Source of the DNA: Synechococcaceae bacterium WB4_1_0192
GTDB taxonomy: Bacteria > Cyanobacteriota > Cyanobacteriia > PCC-6307 > Cyanobiaceae
DNA length: 5,325 nt
Assembly: GCA_009926195.1 (NCBI GenBank)
Contig: RFPK01000144.1
Span: 1-5,325 of the forward strand
Direction: 5' to 3'
Positions 1 to 5,325 of this stretch are shown one piece after another. Within the stretch, counting starts at the first letter, position 1. Each line of letters begins with the position of its first letter. A model generated the notes under the pieces. It searched no databases. It was not told the origin of the DNA and worked only from the letters and a program-made list of their open reading frames with translations. A program made the translations under genes and the position numbers.

Positions 1-57
1 CCCACCAGACGCCTGAACGTCTTCTTGCCGAGCTGCAGCACCTTGCCCTCCAGGGCC
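1..57. repeat. Left arm of a 57-bp perfect inverted repeat
   Basis: These bases are the exact reverse complement of 186-242, with no mismatch over 57 bp. The match stops at 58 (T, where A would be needed at 185). It begins at the first base of the window, so the arm may continue to the left. Read on the - strand it spells the TyrRS tail ALEGKVLQLGKKTFRRLV again. A fold-back artefact at a contig end is the likeliest origin. Confidence 0.95.
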
Positions 58-246
58 TTCTATCTGCTCAGCGCCGTGGGCATCTGCGCCAGCAGCAGCG
101 AAGCGCGCCGGCAGATCCAGGGTGGTGGCGTCAAGCTCGATGGCGAGAAGCTGGCCGATCCCAACCAGGAGTTCGCTGACGCGGCGGCCCTGGAGGGCAA
201 GGTGCTGCAGCTCGGCAAGAAGACGTTCAGGCGTCTGGTGGGCTGA
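58..246 (+). CDS. tyrS: Tyrosyl-tRNA synthetase, C-terminal S4 RNA-binding domain (5' part missing)
   Basis: The last 62 residues before the TGA at 244-246 read as the S4-like domain that ends bacterial TyrRS. This domain contacts the tRNA, while the catalytic Rossmann domain would lie upstream and is not in the window. Visible landmarks are the SSSEARRQIQGGGVKLDGEK segment (S4 fold, with the basic helix and following loop) and the closing VLQLGKKTFRRLV. TyrRS is a cytoplasmic enzyme that charges tRNA-Tyr. The frame stays open to base 1, but bases 1-57 are the exact reverse complement of this gene's own 3' end and encode nothing TyrRS-like, so I begin the supported part at 58. The ATG-like start at base 25 (a TTG) is not credible. 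The S4 assignment is firm. Assigning it to TyrRS rather than another S4 protein rests on the C-terminal KKTFRRLV ending and is strong but not absolute. Confidence 0.87.
   Translation, partial: FYLLSAVGICASSSEARRQIQGGGVKLDGEKLADPNQEFADAAALEGKVLQLGKKTFRRLVG
186..242. repeat. Right arm of the 57-bp inverted repeat (native end of tyrS)
   Basis: This arm is the authentic coding end of tyrS, two bases short of the TGA stop. It pairs exactly with 1-57 across a 128-bp spacer (58-185). It makes sense as protein in its own frame, while the left arm does not, so the right arm is taken as the original and the left as the inverted copy. Confidence 0.95.
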
Positions 247-278
247 TCGCAGTCGCGCCGGGCTGCCTGGCATCGACT

Positions 279-294
279 CGGCGGCCAGCCGCCG
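279..294 (+). terminator. Small GC stem-loop after tyrS, weak terminator candidate
   Basis: A six-base stem CGGCGG/CCGCCG with the four-base loop CCAG is followed at once by TTGTTG. It sits 32 bp after the tyrS stop, between tyrS and the acyltransferase start. The downstream T content is poor for an intrinsic terminator, and in DNA this G+C-rich such a short stem can arise by chance. It may equally attenuate or do nothing. Confidence 0.25.
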
Positions 295-327
295 TTGTTG
301 TGGCTATGCGTGGTTCGCGGCACGAGC

Positions 328-332
328 GAAGG
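328..332 (+). promoter_or_regulatory. Ribosome binding site GAAGG that fixes the acyltransferase start
   Basis: GAAGG lies seven bases upstream of the ATG at 340. It is the only good Shine-Dalgarno-like match near any start in this window. It favours the ATG at 340 over the in-frame TTG at 295, which would add fifteen residues with no sign of conservation. Confidence 0.6.
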
Positions 333-339
333 CCCCACG

Positions 340-1614
340 ATGAATGTGCTCGAACGGGCCGAATGCCTGCTGGATGCCGGCAGTTCGGGCAACATGAACT
401 TCACGGTGATCGTCAGGTATCGCGGTTGCCTTGAGGCCAGTGCCCTTCGCAGCGCCCTGGCAACCGTGCAGGCTGAGCATCTGCTGCTGCGCAGCACGGT
501 GCGGTGGCAGGGGGATCACTGCCGGTTCGTCCCCACGGCGGCGGCGGTGCCCGTGGTGCTCCACCCCTGGCCGGGGGATGGTCCAGCGGATCGGCAGGCG
601 GTCGATCAGGCCTGGAAGGCCGTCACCATGGCCGATCTGCGGCAGCGCTTCATCGGTGAGGGTGAGCCGCTCTGGCGTCTCAGCTGGCTGCGGGGATCCA
701 ACGCCGGTGAGCTGCTGGTCACCTTCCACCACGCCATCGCCGATGGGCTCTCCGCCATGGCCCTGGTGCAGCGCCTGTTCACGCTCCTGGCCGCTGCTGA
801 AGCGGGCGTTGCGCCACCGCTCGTGCACGACTGGGACGCCCACCATCCCGATCTCCACCGCACCTTTGCCGGTTCCGCCACCGGGCCTGTGGCGCTGCCC
901 TCCGAGGCTCCTGCGGTGAGCGAGCTCTCCGATCGCCAGGACGTGGGCCTGCGCACCAGTTACGGGCTTGAGCAGATTGCCGCCGCCCCCAGCGCAGCCC
1001 TGCTGGCCTGGGGGCGACAGCGCGGTCTGCGTCTGAACGCCATCCTGCATGCCGCCTTCCTGCAGGTTCTGGTGGTCGAGGGGGTCCTGCCACCCCAGAC
1101 CACCGCCACCACGGTGGTGAATCTGCGGCAGCTCGCCACCCCCCCGTTGCCCTGGGAGCTGATGCGTCTGCTGCGGGTGTGTGTGGACACACCGGTGACG
1201 GTGGATCCCGAGCAGCCGCTGGCGTTCCTGGCCACGCAGCTGCACGGCCAGCTGCAGCAGCTTCTGCAGGCGGATGCCCCGCTGCAGGCCCTGGCGGCGA
1301 TCACCACCGCCCTCGCAGACAACCCCTCTCCGAAGCAGTTCTGGCGCCGCAGCTGGCGCGAGGGTGGTCTGATCACCAACCTTGGCCGCGTGCCGGTGGC
1401 GGCCCGGCATGGCGCCTTCAGCCTGGAGCGGCTGTTCTTCGTGGCCAATGTGGAGCCGATCGTCCTGCCGGATCGGCCCCTGGTGGTGCTGGGGGCCCTG
1501 AGCTTCAACGGCCAGCTCAGCCTCTCCAGCTTGCAGATCGAGCAACAGCTGAGTGATCAGGCCGCTGCAGCCGTGATGGCCGCGATGAAGCGCCGCTTGC
1601 TTGCCCTGCTCTGA
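340..1614 (+). CDS. Stand-alone condensation-superfamily acyltransferase (HHxxxDG), substrate unknown
   Basis: This is a 424-residue protein of the CoA-dependent / condensation acyltransferase superfamily, which includes NRPS C domains, PapA5-type transferases, alcohol O-acetyltransferases and WS/DGAT. Seen directly: the catalytic motif HHAIADG with H130, H131, D135 and G136; the upstream EHLLLRSTV (46-54), matching the usual H-x-LR strand; and a late N-L-G-R-V segment (347-351), where PapA-type enzymes carry the channel-lining N-x-G-R element. The length suits a complete two-lobed enzyme. Family knowledge says the second histidine acts as general base to move an acyl group from a thioester to an alcohol or amine. 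No carrier protein, adenylation domain or polyketide synthase is in the window, so donor and acceptor cannot be named. There is no signal peptide or membrane segment, so it is probably cytoplasmic. It lies 93 bp after tyrS and 69 bp before pyrF on the same strand. The ATG start is backed by GAAGG at 328-332. Confidence 0.85.
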   Translation: MNVLERAECLLDAGSSGNMNFTVIVRYRGCLEASALRSALATVQAEHLLLRSTVRWQGDHCRFVPTAAAVPVVLHPWPGDGPADRQAVDQAWKAVTMADLRQRFIGEGEPLWRLSWLRGSNAGELLVTFHHAIADGLSAMALVQRLFTLLAAAEAGVAPPLVHDWDAHHPDLHRTFAGSATGPVALPSEAPAVSELSDRQDVGLRTSYGLEQIAAAPSAALLAWGRQRGLRLNAILHAAFLQVLVVEGVLPPQTTATTVVNLRQLATPPLPWELMRLLRVCVDTPVTVDPEQPLAFLATQLHGQLQQLLQADAPLQALAAITTALADNPSPKQFWRRSWREGGLITNLGRVPVAARHGAFSLERLFFVANVEPIVLPDRPLVVLGALSFNGQLSLSSLQIEQQLSDQAAAAVMAAMKRRLLALL

Positions 1615-1683
1615 TCGGCCCGGCTGCTCTGCCTTGGCTGCGGGCCTTCCGTAGCCTCGTTCCCTGTCCGATGCCGCCTCCAC

Positions 1684-2397
1684 GTGCCGTCATCCCCAGC
1701 CGATCGGATCATCGTCGCCCTTGATGGCATGGCCCCGGAGCAGGCCCTGACCTTTGCGGCCGCCGTGCCGGAGCTCCGCTGGGTGAAGGTGGGCCTGGAG
1801 CTGTTCACGGCCGCTGGGCCGGCGGTGGTGCAACAGCTGCGCGATCAGGGCAAGCGGGTGTTCCTTGATCTCAAGTTCCACGACATCCCCGCCACCATGG
1901 CCGGCGCCTGCCGTAGCGCCGCACGCCTCGGGGCCGAGCTGATCACCGTGCATGCCTGCGCCGCCAGGGCCTCGCTGCCGGCGCAGGCGGCGGCGCAGGA
2001 GTCGGCGGCGGCGGCGGGCATGCCGGCCCCGACGCTGCTGGCGGTGACGGTGCTCACCAGCTGGGAGCCGGCCCGCTTTGCTGGCGAACTGGCGATCCCC
2101 GAGCCCGTGGCCGGCTATGTGCCGCGGTTGGCGCGGCTGGCCGCTGATGCCGGCATCGGTGGCTGCGTCTGCTCCCCGCTGGAGGTGGCGGCCCTGCGGG
2201 CGGCTCACCCTGAACCGTTCGCCCTGGTGACCCCAGGCATCCGTCCGGCCGGTGCCGCCCGTGGTGATCAGCAGCGCGTGCTCACCCCCGCCCAGGCGAT
2301 CGCTGCCGGCTCCAGCCAGCTGGTGATCGGCCGGCCGGTCACGGCGGCGTCCGATCCCGCGGCGGCGTTTGCGGCCTGCTGCGCCGAGCTTGGCTGA
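1684..2397 (+). CDS. pyrF: Orotidine 5'-phosphate decarboxylase
   Basis: The gene encodes a complete 237-residue enzyme for the last step of de novo UMP synthesis, decarboxylating OMP to UMP in the cytoplasm. The family landmarks are in order: IIVALD (D14), WVKVG (K35), the catalytic LDLKFHDIP (D62, K64, D67), the VTVLTS strand (121-126), the phosphate-side VTPGIRP (182-188), DQQRV (195-199) and IGRPVT (215-220). K35, D62, K64 and D67 form the expected charged network, so the enzyme should be active. The length is normal for the short bacterial, TIM-barrel form. An alanine-rich stretch (about 97-112) encoded by GCG-rich DNA sits in a loop after the third strand and looks harmless. The start is GTG with no clear Shine-Dalgarno. 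An ATG at 1671 is out of frame, and no in-frame ATG, GTG or TTG lies between the preceding stop and 1684. It follows the acyltransferase by 69 bp and converges on the glycosyltransferase. Confidence 0.97.
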   Translation: MPSSPADRIIVALDGMAPEQALTFAAAVPELRWVKVGLELFTAAGPAVVQQLRDQGKRVFLDLKFHDIPATMAGACRSAARLGAELITVHACAARASLPAQAAAQESAAAAGMPAPTLLAVTVLTSWEPARFAGELAIPEPVAGYVPRLARLAADAGIGGCVCSPLEVAALRAAHPEPFALVTPGIRPAGAARGDQQRVLTPAQAIAAGSSQLVIGRPVTAASDPAAAFAACCAELG

Positions 2398-2418
2398 GGG
2401 CTGCGATTGCTCTGAGCG

Positions 2419-2436
2419 GGCCGGGGGGCGCCGGCC
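2419..2436. terminator. GC stem-loop between convergent pyrF and glycosyltransferase genes
   Basis: A perfect six-base stem GGCCGG/CCGGCC with loop GGGGCG lies in the 41-bp gap between two convergent stop codons. Position suggests a shared, bidirectional end signal. Neither strand has a T-run after the stem, so it is not a textbook intrinsic terminator; it could instead pause polymerase or block 3' decay. Confidence 0.4.
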
Positions 2437-2438
2437 GT

Positions 2439-3638
2439 TCAGGCCGCCAGGCTGTCCTGGGGCACGAGCTGGGCGTAGAGCCGTTCCAGCTGGTCGATGT
2501 TGCGCTCCAGCGTGTAGCGCTCCAGGGCGCGCTGGCGGGCGCGGCGACCCAGCTCGGCACTCAGCACGGGCTGGTCGCGCAGCACGGGCAGCAGCGTGCG
2601 CAGCTGGGTGGTGACCCCCTGGGTGCTGATCACGATGCCCGCCCCGCCCTCGAGCACCTCGCCATCGGCGCCGGCGTCCGTGGCAACGCAGGCGGTGCCG
2701 CTGGCCATCGCTTCCAGCAGGGCCAGGCTCAGCCCCTCCACCAGCGAGGGCAGCAGGAACACCTCCGCCAGCTGCAGCATCGCCAGCCGTTTGCCCTGAT
2801 CGGCTTCATAACCCCACCAGTGGATGCCGATCTCGGCGCCGTAGGTCTGCATCAGCGACTGACGCATCGGCCCATCGCCGACCACCACCAGCGTGCAGCC
2901 AGCCGGCTGCACCAGACGCCAGGCCCGCAGCAGCGCCTCCACGTTCTTCTCGGTGGCGATGCGCCCCATGTAGAGGAACACCCGCTGGCCACTGAAGCGG
3001 CGACGCAGGGCCTGCAGATCCGCCGATTCCGCCTCGGTCGGTGCCGGACACCACCGCTCGGGGTCAACGCCGTTGGGGATCACCGCCAGGCGCTGTTCCG
3101 GAACCCCCAGGCGCGCCAGTACCTCGGCCTGCAGTTCCGAGAACACCACCACCCGGTCGTAGCGGGCCAGGGATGGGGCGTAGAGCTGGTAGGTGAGCTG
3201 CTGGGTGCCGGCGCTGAGATTGCGCAGGCTGGCATCGAAGGCCGGGTGGAAGGTGGCCACCAGGGGAAGTCCCAGCTGCTGGCAAAGGTCCGGCAGGCGG
3301 AAATCCAGTGGCGAGAGGGTGAGGCTGGCGTGCACCAGATCGGGGCGCAGCCGTTCCAGCGATTCGCGCAACTCCCGCTGAGCACCCGGCGAGGGGATCG
3401 TGTACACCTGCGACTTGACCAGGTATGGCAGGGCCACCTCGGGGTTGGTCTCGCCTGCTGCAGGACCGCCCAGTTCAGTCGGCTCGTCGTTGTGGCGTCC
3501 GAGGGCCGCGGCCGGGGTGTCGAAATGGATGAAGCTGATCTCGTGCCCACGCTGCCGCAGGGCCTCGGTGGTGGTGAGGCCGTAGGTGACGTTGCCGCAG
3601 AAGGGTGATTTCTTGCCCAGCCAGGCGATGTGGGCCAC
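2439..3638 (-). CDS. GT-B glycosyltransferase, GT4-like
   Basis: This 399-residue protein has the two-Rossmann GT-B shape. The C-terminal donor lobe carries the GT4 marks: IPNGVD (187-192), GRIATEKN (225-232, R226 and K231 expected at the sugar-nucleotide phosphates), VVGDGP (252-257), and E-x7-E with E301 and E309 in PSLVEGLSLALLEAMASG. The N-terminal acceptor lobe opens with an unusual GKKSPFCGNVTYG (8-20) in place of the common glycine-rich loop. The family is retaining and uses a nucleotide sugar; the acceptor cannot be read from sequence. Lipid (for example galactolipid) or cell-surface polysaccharide acceptors are both possible in a cyanobacterium. No signal peptide or membrane helix is seen, so it likely works at the cytoplasmic face of a membrane. 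The start is GTG, 26 bp after the MFS stop, without a Shine-Dalgarno. The short gap suggests cotranscription with the MFS gene. Confidence 0.9.
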   Translation of the reverse strand: MAHIAWLGKKSPFCGNVTYGLTTTEALRQRGHEISFIHFDTPAAALGRHNDEPTELGGPAAGETNPEVALPYLVKSQVYTIPSPGAQRELRESLERLRPDLVHASLTLSPLDFRLPDLCQQLGLPLVATFHPAFDASLRNLSAGTQQLTYQLYAPSLARYDRVVVFSELQAEVLARLGVPEQRLAVIPNGVDPERWCPAPTEAESADLQALRRRFSGQRVFLYMGRIATEKNVEALLRAWRLVQPAGCTLVVVGDGPMRQSLMQTYGAEIGIHWWGYEADQGKRLAMLQLAEVFLLPSLVEGLSLALLEAMASGTACVATDAGADGEVLEGGAGIVISTQGVTTQLRTLLPVLRDQPVLSAELGRRARQRALERYTLERNIDQLERLYAQLVPQDSLAA

Positions 3639-3664
3639 GCAGCGGCTACAAGCAAGGTCTGACG

Positions 3665-5068
3665 CTAGCAGCGGTTCCAGGGTCTTTCGAGCAACGCCGC
3701 CGCCAGAGCCAGCAGGGCCAGGGCCCAGAGAACGGGCAGCAGCCCGTAGCGGCTGACCACCGTGCCCGCCAGCACCAGGGGCAGGCTCAGGGCGATGTTG
3801 ATCAGGTTGTTCTGCAGGCCGAACACCTTGCCGCGCATGGCTTCCGGCGTGTCCTCCTGCACGGTGGTCTGGGCCGGGATCGCCAGCAGGGCGGCCCCGA
3901 CGCCGAGCACGGCGCAGAGGGTGAGGGTGAGGGCGAGATTGCCGCGGAACTGCCCCAGCAGCACCAGGCTCCAGGCGATCGTGCCCAGCCCCGCCGAGGC
4001 CAGCCGGCGGCGGCTGAAGCCATGACCCACCTGGGCCACGGCCACGGCGCCGAGGGCCAGACCGACGCCGCTCATGGCCAGCAGGGTGCCGAATTGGGTG
4101 GGACCCAGCTGGTGGATCGCCGAGGCCAGGCTGATCGCCAGGACGTAGAGCGCCGCCAGCAGGCTGTAGAGCAGCACCAGTTGAAGCATGGCGTTGCGCA
4201 CGGTGGCTCGTTCGCGCAGCACCTGCAGGCCGTCACCGATCTCACTCCAGACCGTCTGGCCGCGGGAGGGCTGTGGTGTCTCCTGGATGCGGATCGCGGC
4301 AATGAAAAGGGCCGCCAGGCCGTAGCAGATCGGCAGCAGCACGAATTCACCGTCGCGGATGCCCAGGGTCGCCAGCAGGCGTTGCAGCAGCCGCAGTACG
4401 GGATCGCCCAGCGCGAAGCCCACGATCGTGGCGCCCATGCTGGTGGCCTGATACAGGGAATTGGCGGCCAGCAACTGCGGGGCCGGAACCAGCATCGGAA
4501 TCGCCGCCTGCTCCGCGGGTGCGAAGAACTGGGTGAGGACCGATTCCAGGAAGGTGATCAGCAGCAGGCCCCAGTAGCCCCAGCTCAGCCCCAGCCAGAG
4601 GGGGCCATCGAGCAGGCAGAACGGGATCAGCAGCGCCAGGCCGGCGCGGATCCCGTTCGAAGCCACCATTACCTCGCGCTTGCGCCAGCGATCCGCCCAG
4701 ACCCCGGCCACCAGCCCCAGCACCATCGCCGGGATCGTGTTGGCGATGTAGATGCCGGTGGCCAGCAGCGTGATGACCTGGGCGCGGGTGTCAATCTTCA
4801 GATTGAAGGCATCGGCGGCTTCCGCCAGGGCCCCGTCCGCTGGTGGTGTGGCCGTCACCCAGTACTGGGCGATCAGGAACACCATCAACACGATGTAGAA
4901 CTTGTCCGCCAGCTGGCTGAACACCTGCCCAAGCCAGAGCTTGCGGAATTCGGGCAGGGCGAGCACCCCAAGCAGACCAGCCTGCGGGCTCGGGGGGTGC
5001 GCGGAGTCGCTCTGGGGCGGCAAGGGTCGCTCAGCGGCTGGCCGGCTCTGATGATGCCCCACCGCCAT
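3665..5068 (-). CDS. MFS transporter, DHA3 (MFS_3-like) drug/siderophore exporter type
   Basis: This is an integral membrane protein of up to 467 residues with about twelve hydrophobic segments. Seen directly: loop 2-3 motif A in the form GLVAGVWADRWRKR (118-131); the segment FFAPAEQAAIPMLVPAPQLL (181-200) followed by AANSLYQ, typical of the DHA3 / EntS-like branch; and TPEAMRGKVFGLQN (407-420), the matching loop in the second half. This branch usually exports small molecules (siderophores, macrolides) by proton antiport; the substrate here is unknown. The first thirty or so residues are proline-rich, polar and probably unconserved. With the ATG at 5068 the gene overlaps the recO end by 38 bp. 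A TTG at 5023 or GTG at 4966 would remove the overlap and still precede the first membrane helix (from about residue 42). None has a good Shine-Dalgarno, so the start is uncertain. It is probably cotranscribed with recO and the glycosyltransferase. Confidence 0.9.
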   Translation of the reverse strand: MAVGHHQSRPAAERPLPPQSDSAHPPSPQAGLLGVLALPEFRKLWLGQVFSQLADKFYIVLMVFLIAQYWVTATPPADGALAEAADAFNLKIDTRAQVITLLATGIYIANTIPAMVLGLVAGVWADRWRKREVMVASNGIRAGLALLIPFCLLDGPLWLGLSWGYWGLLLITFLESVLTQFFAPAEQAAIPMLVPAPQLLAANSLYQATSMGATIVGFALGDPVLRLLQRLLATLGIRDGEFVLLPICYGLAALFIAAIRIQETPQPSRGQTVWSEIGDGLQVLRERATVRNAMLQLVLLYSLLAALYVLAISLASAIHQLGPTQFGTLLAMSGVGLALGAVAVAQVGHGFSRRRLASAGLGTIAWSLVLLGQFRGNLALTLTLCAVLGVGAALLAIPAQTTVQEDTPEAMRGKVFGLQNNLINIALSLPLVLAGTVVSRYGLLPVLWALALLALAAALLERPWNRC

Positions 5069-5325
5069 AACAACCGCGCAGCAGCCGCCAGGAGCGCACG
5101 CTGCGGCTGAGGTGTTCGCGGCTCCAGATCTCCACCAGCTGCAGCAGCCGCAGCCACACCCGCGCCGGTCCCATCAGGGACCCTTCCCGCGTGCGTGGCA
5201 GGGCGGGCCGAAGCAGCCGCTGCAGCAGCGCCAGCTCCGAGGCGTTGAGCACCAGCTGTGCCCCGGCTACCGCGCCGATCACGAAACCCTCGCTCGGCAG
5301 CAGGCTGCAGCGCCATTCCCAGTTG
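5031..5325 (-). CDS. recO: DNA repair protein RecO, C-terminal part (runs off right edge)
   Basis: The last 97 residues before the TGA at 5033-5031 are present; the N-terminal OB-fold that binds DNA lies outside the window. The fragment starts with NWEWRCSLLPSEGFVIG, continues with LNASELALLQRLLRP and ends in a helix around EIWSREHLSRSVRSWRLLRG. This matches the helical C-terminal region of RecO, with its xLLQRL helix and the H-L-x-R-x-x-R-S near the end. RecO works with RecR to load RecA on SSB-coated single strands in gap repair. The reading frame is intact to the window edge; the GTG within it (5282) is not a start. The identification comes from a short, moderately conserved region, so it is good but not certain. 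It is the first gene of the tightly packed leftward group. Confidence 0.82.
   Translation of the reverse strand, partial: NWEWRCSLLPSEGFVIGAVAGAQLVLNASELALLQRLLRPALPRTREGSLMGPARVWLRLLQLVEIWSREHLSRSVRSWRLLRGCYGGGASSEPASR

Noticed and set aside
25..57. A possible TTG start at 25 for a 73-residue S4 protein.
   Set aside because: Its first eleven codons lie in the inverted copy of the gene's own tail, so the start is created by the fold-back. The S4 sequence is better explained as the end of tyrS.
295..339. TTG start at 295 extending the acyltransferase by fifteen residues.
   Set aside because: It has no Shine-Dalgarno, lies beside a small hairpin and adds residues without family character. The ATG at 340 has GAAGG seven bases upstream.
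1617..1646. GGCCCG/CGGGCC stem with an 18-base loop just after the acyltransferase stop.
   Set aside because: The stem is short, the loop long and no T-run follows, so it is likely chance in G+C-rich DNA.
304..1683. A 459-codon open frame on the - strand opposite the acyltransferase.
   Set aside because: The composition is typical of an antisense shadow (Q, G, H and R rich), with no recognisable domain. The + strand product has the HHxxxDG motif and a ribosome binding site.
2003..2017. GCG triplet run inside pyrF.
   Set aside because: It encodes a short alanine run in a loop. The frame and all catalytic motifs are intact, and the run is too short to call a functional repeat.
2296..2303. One copy of the cyanobacterial HIP1 octamer GCGATCGC inside pyrF.
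   Set aside because: A single copy in a coding region of G+C-rich DNA is compatible with chance and says little about lineage.
2820..3608. A 262-codon open frame on the + strand opposite the glycosyltransferase.
   Set aside because: It is an antisense shadow of the glycosyltransferase, with H/Q/G-rich low-information sequence and no motif.
3605..5110. A 501-codon open frame on the + strand opposite the MFS gene.
   Set aside because: It is longer than the real gene but rich in Q, G, H and R with no hydrophobic core or motif. It mirrors the MFS codons, whose G/C-ending third positions remove antisense stops. The MFS protein has clear family motifs.

Overview
The window is G+C-rich chromosomal DNA with almost no intergenic space. 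Gene content and protein style (a TyrRS C-terminus, PyrF, a RecO tail, a GT-B glycosyltransferase and a DHA3-type MFS carrier) point to a picocyanobacterium of the Cyanobium / high-GC Synechococcus type. That assignment is inference from protein character and gene company; no 16S or other marker gene is present.

Layout. Three genes lie on the + strand: the 3' end of tyrS (58-246), a stand-alone condensation-superfamily acyltransferase (340-1614), and complete pyrF (GTG start, 1684-2397). Three lie on the - strand and converge on pyrF. In transcription order they are the 3' end of recO (entering from the right edge, stop at 5031), an MFS exporter (5068-3665, overlapping the recO end by 38 bp if the ATG is used), and a GT4-like glycosyltransferase (GTG start, 3638-2439). 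The convergent junction at 2398-2438 is only 41 bp and contains a G+C-rich stem-loop. No stretch over 300 bp lacks a gene, and no RNA gene, CRISPR array or insertion sequence is visible.

How the genes fit together. tyrS and pyrF are housekeeping genes (tRNA charging, UMP synthesis), and the acyltransferase between them is the accessory member of that strand. On the other strand, recO (recombination repair), the transporter and the glycosyltransferase are packed tightly enough to be one transcription unit, without an evident shared pathway.

The oddest signal is at the left edge. Bases 1-57 are an exact reverse complement of bases 186-242, the end of tyrS, so the first 57 bases do not encode TyrRS-like protein. 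A fold-back (chimeric or assembly) artefact at a contig end is the simplest reading. I do not see a clearly new biological system here; the best biological lead is the acyltransferase of unknown substrate.
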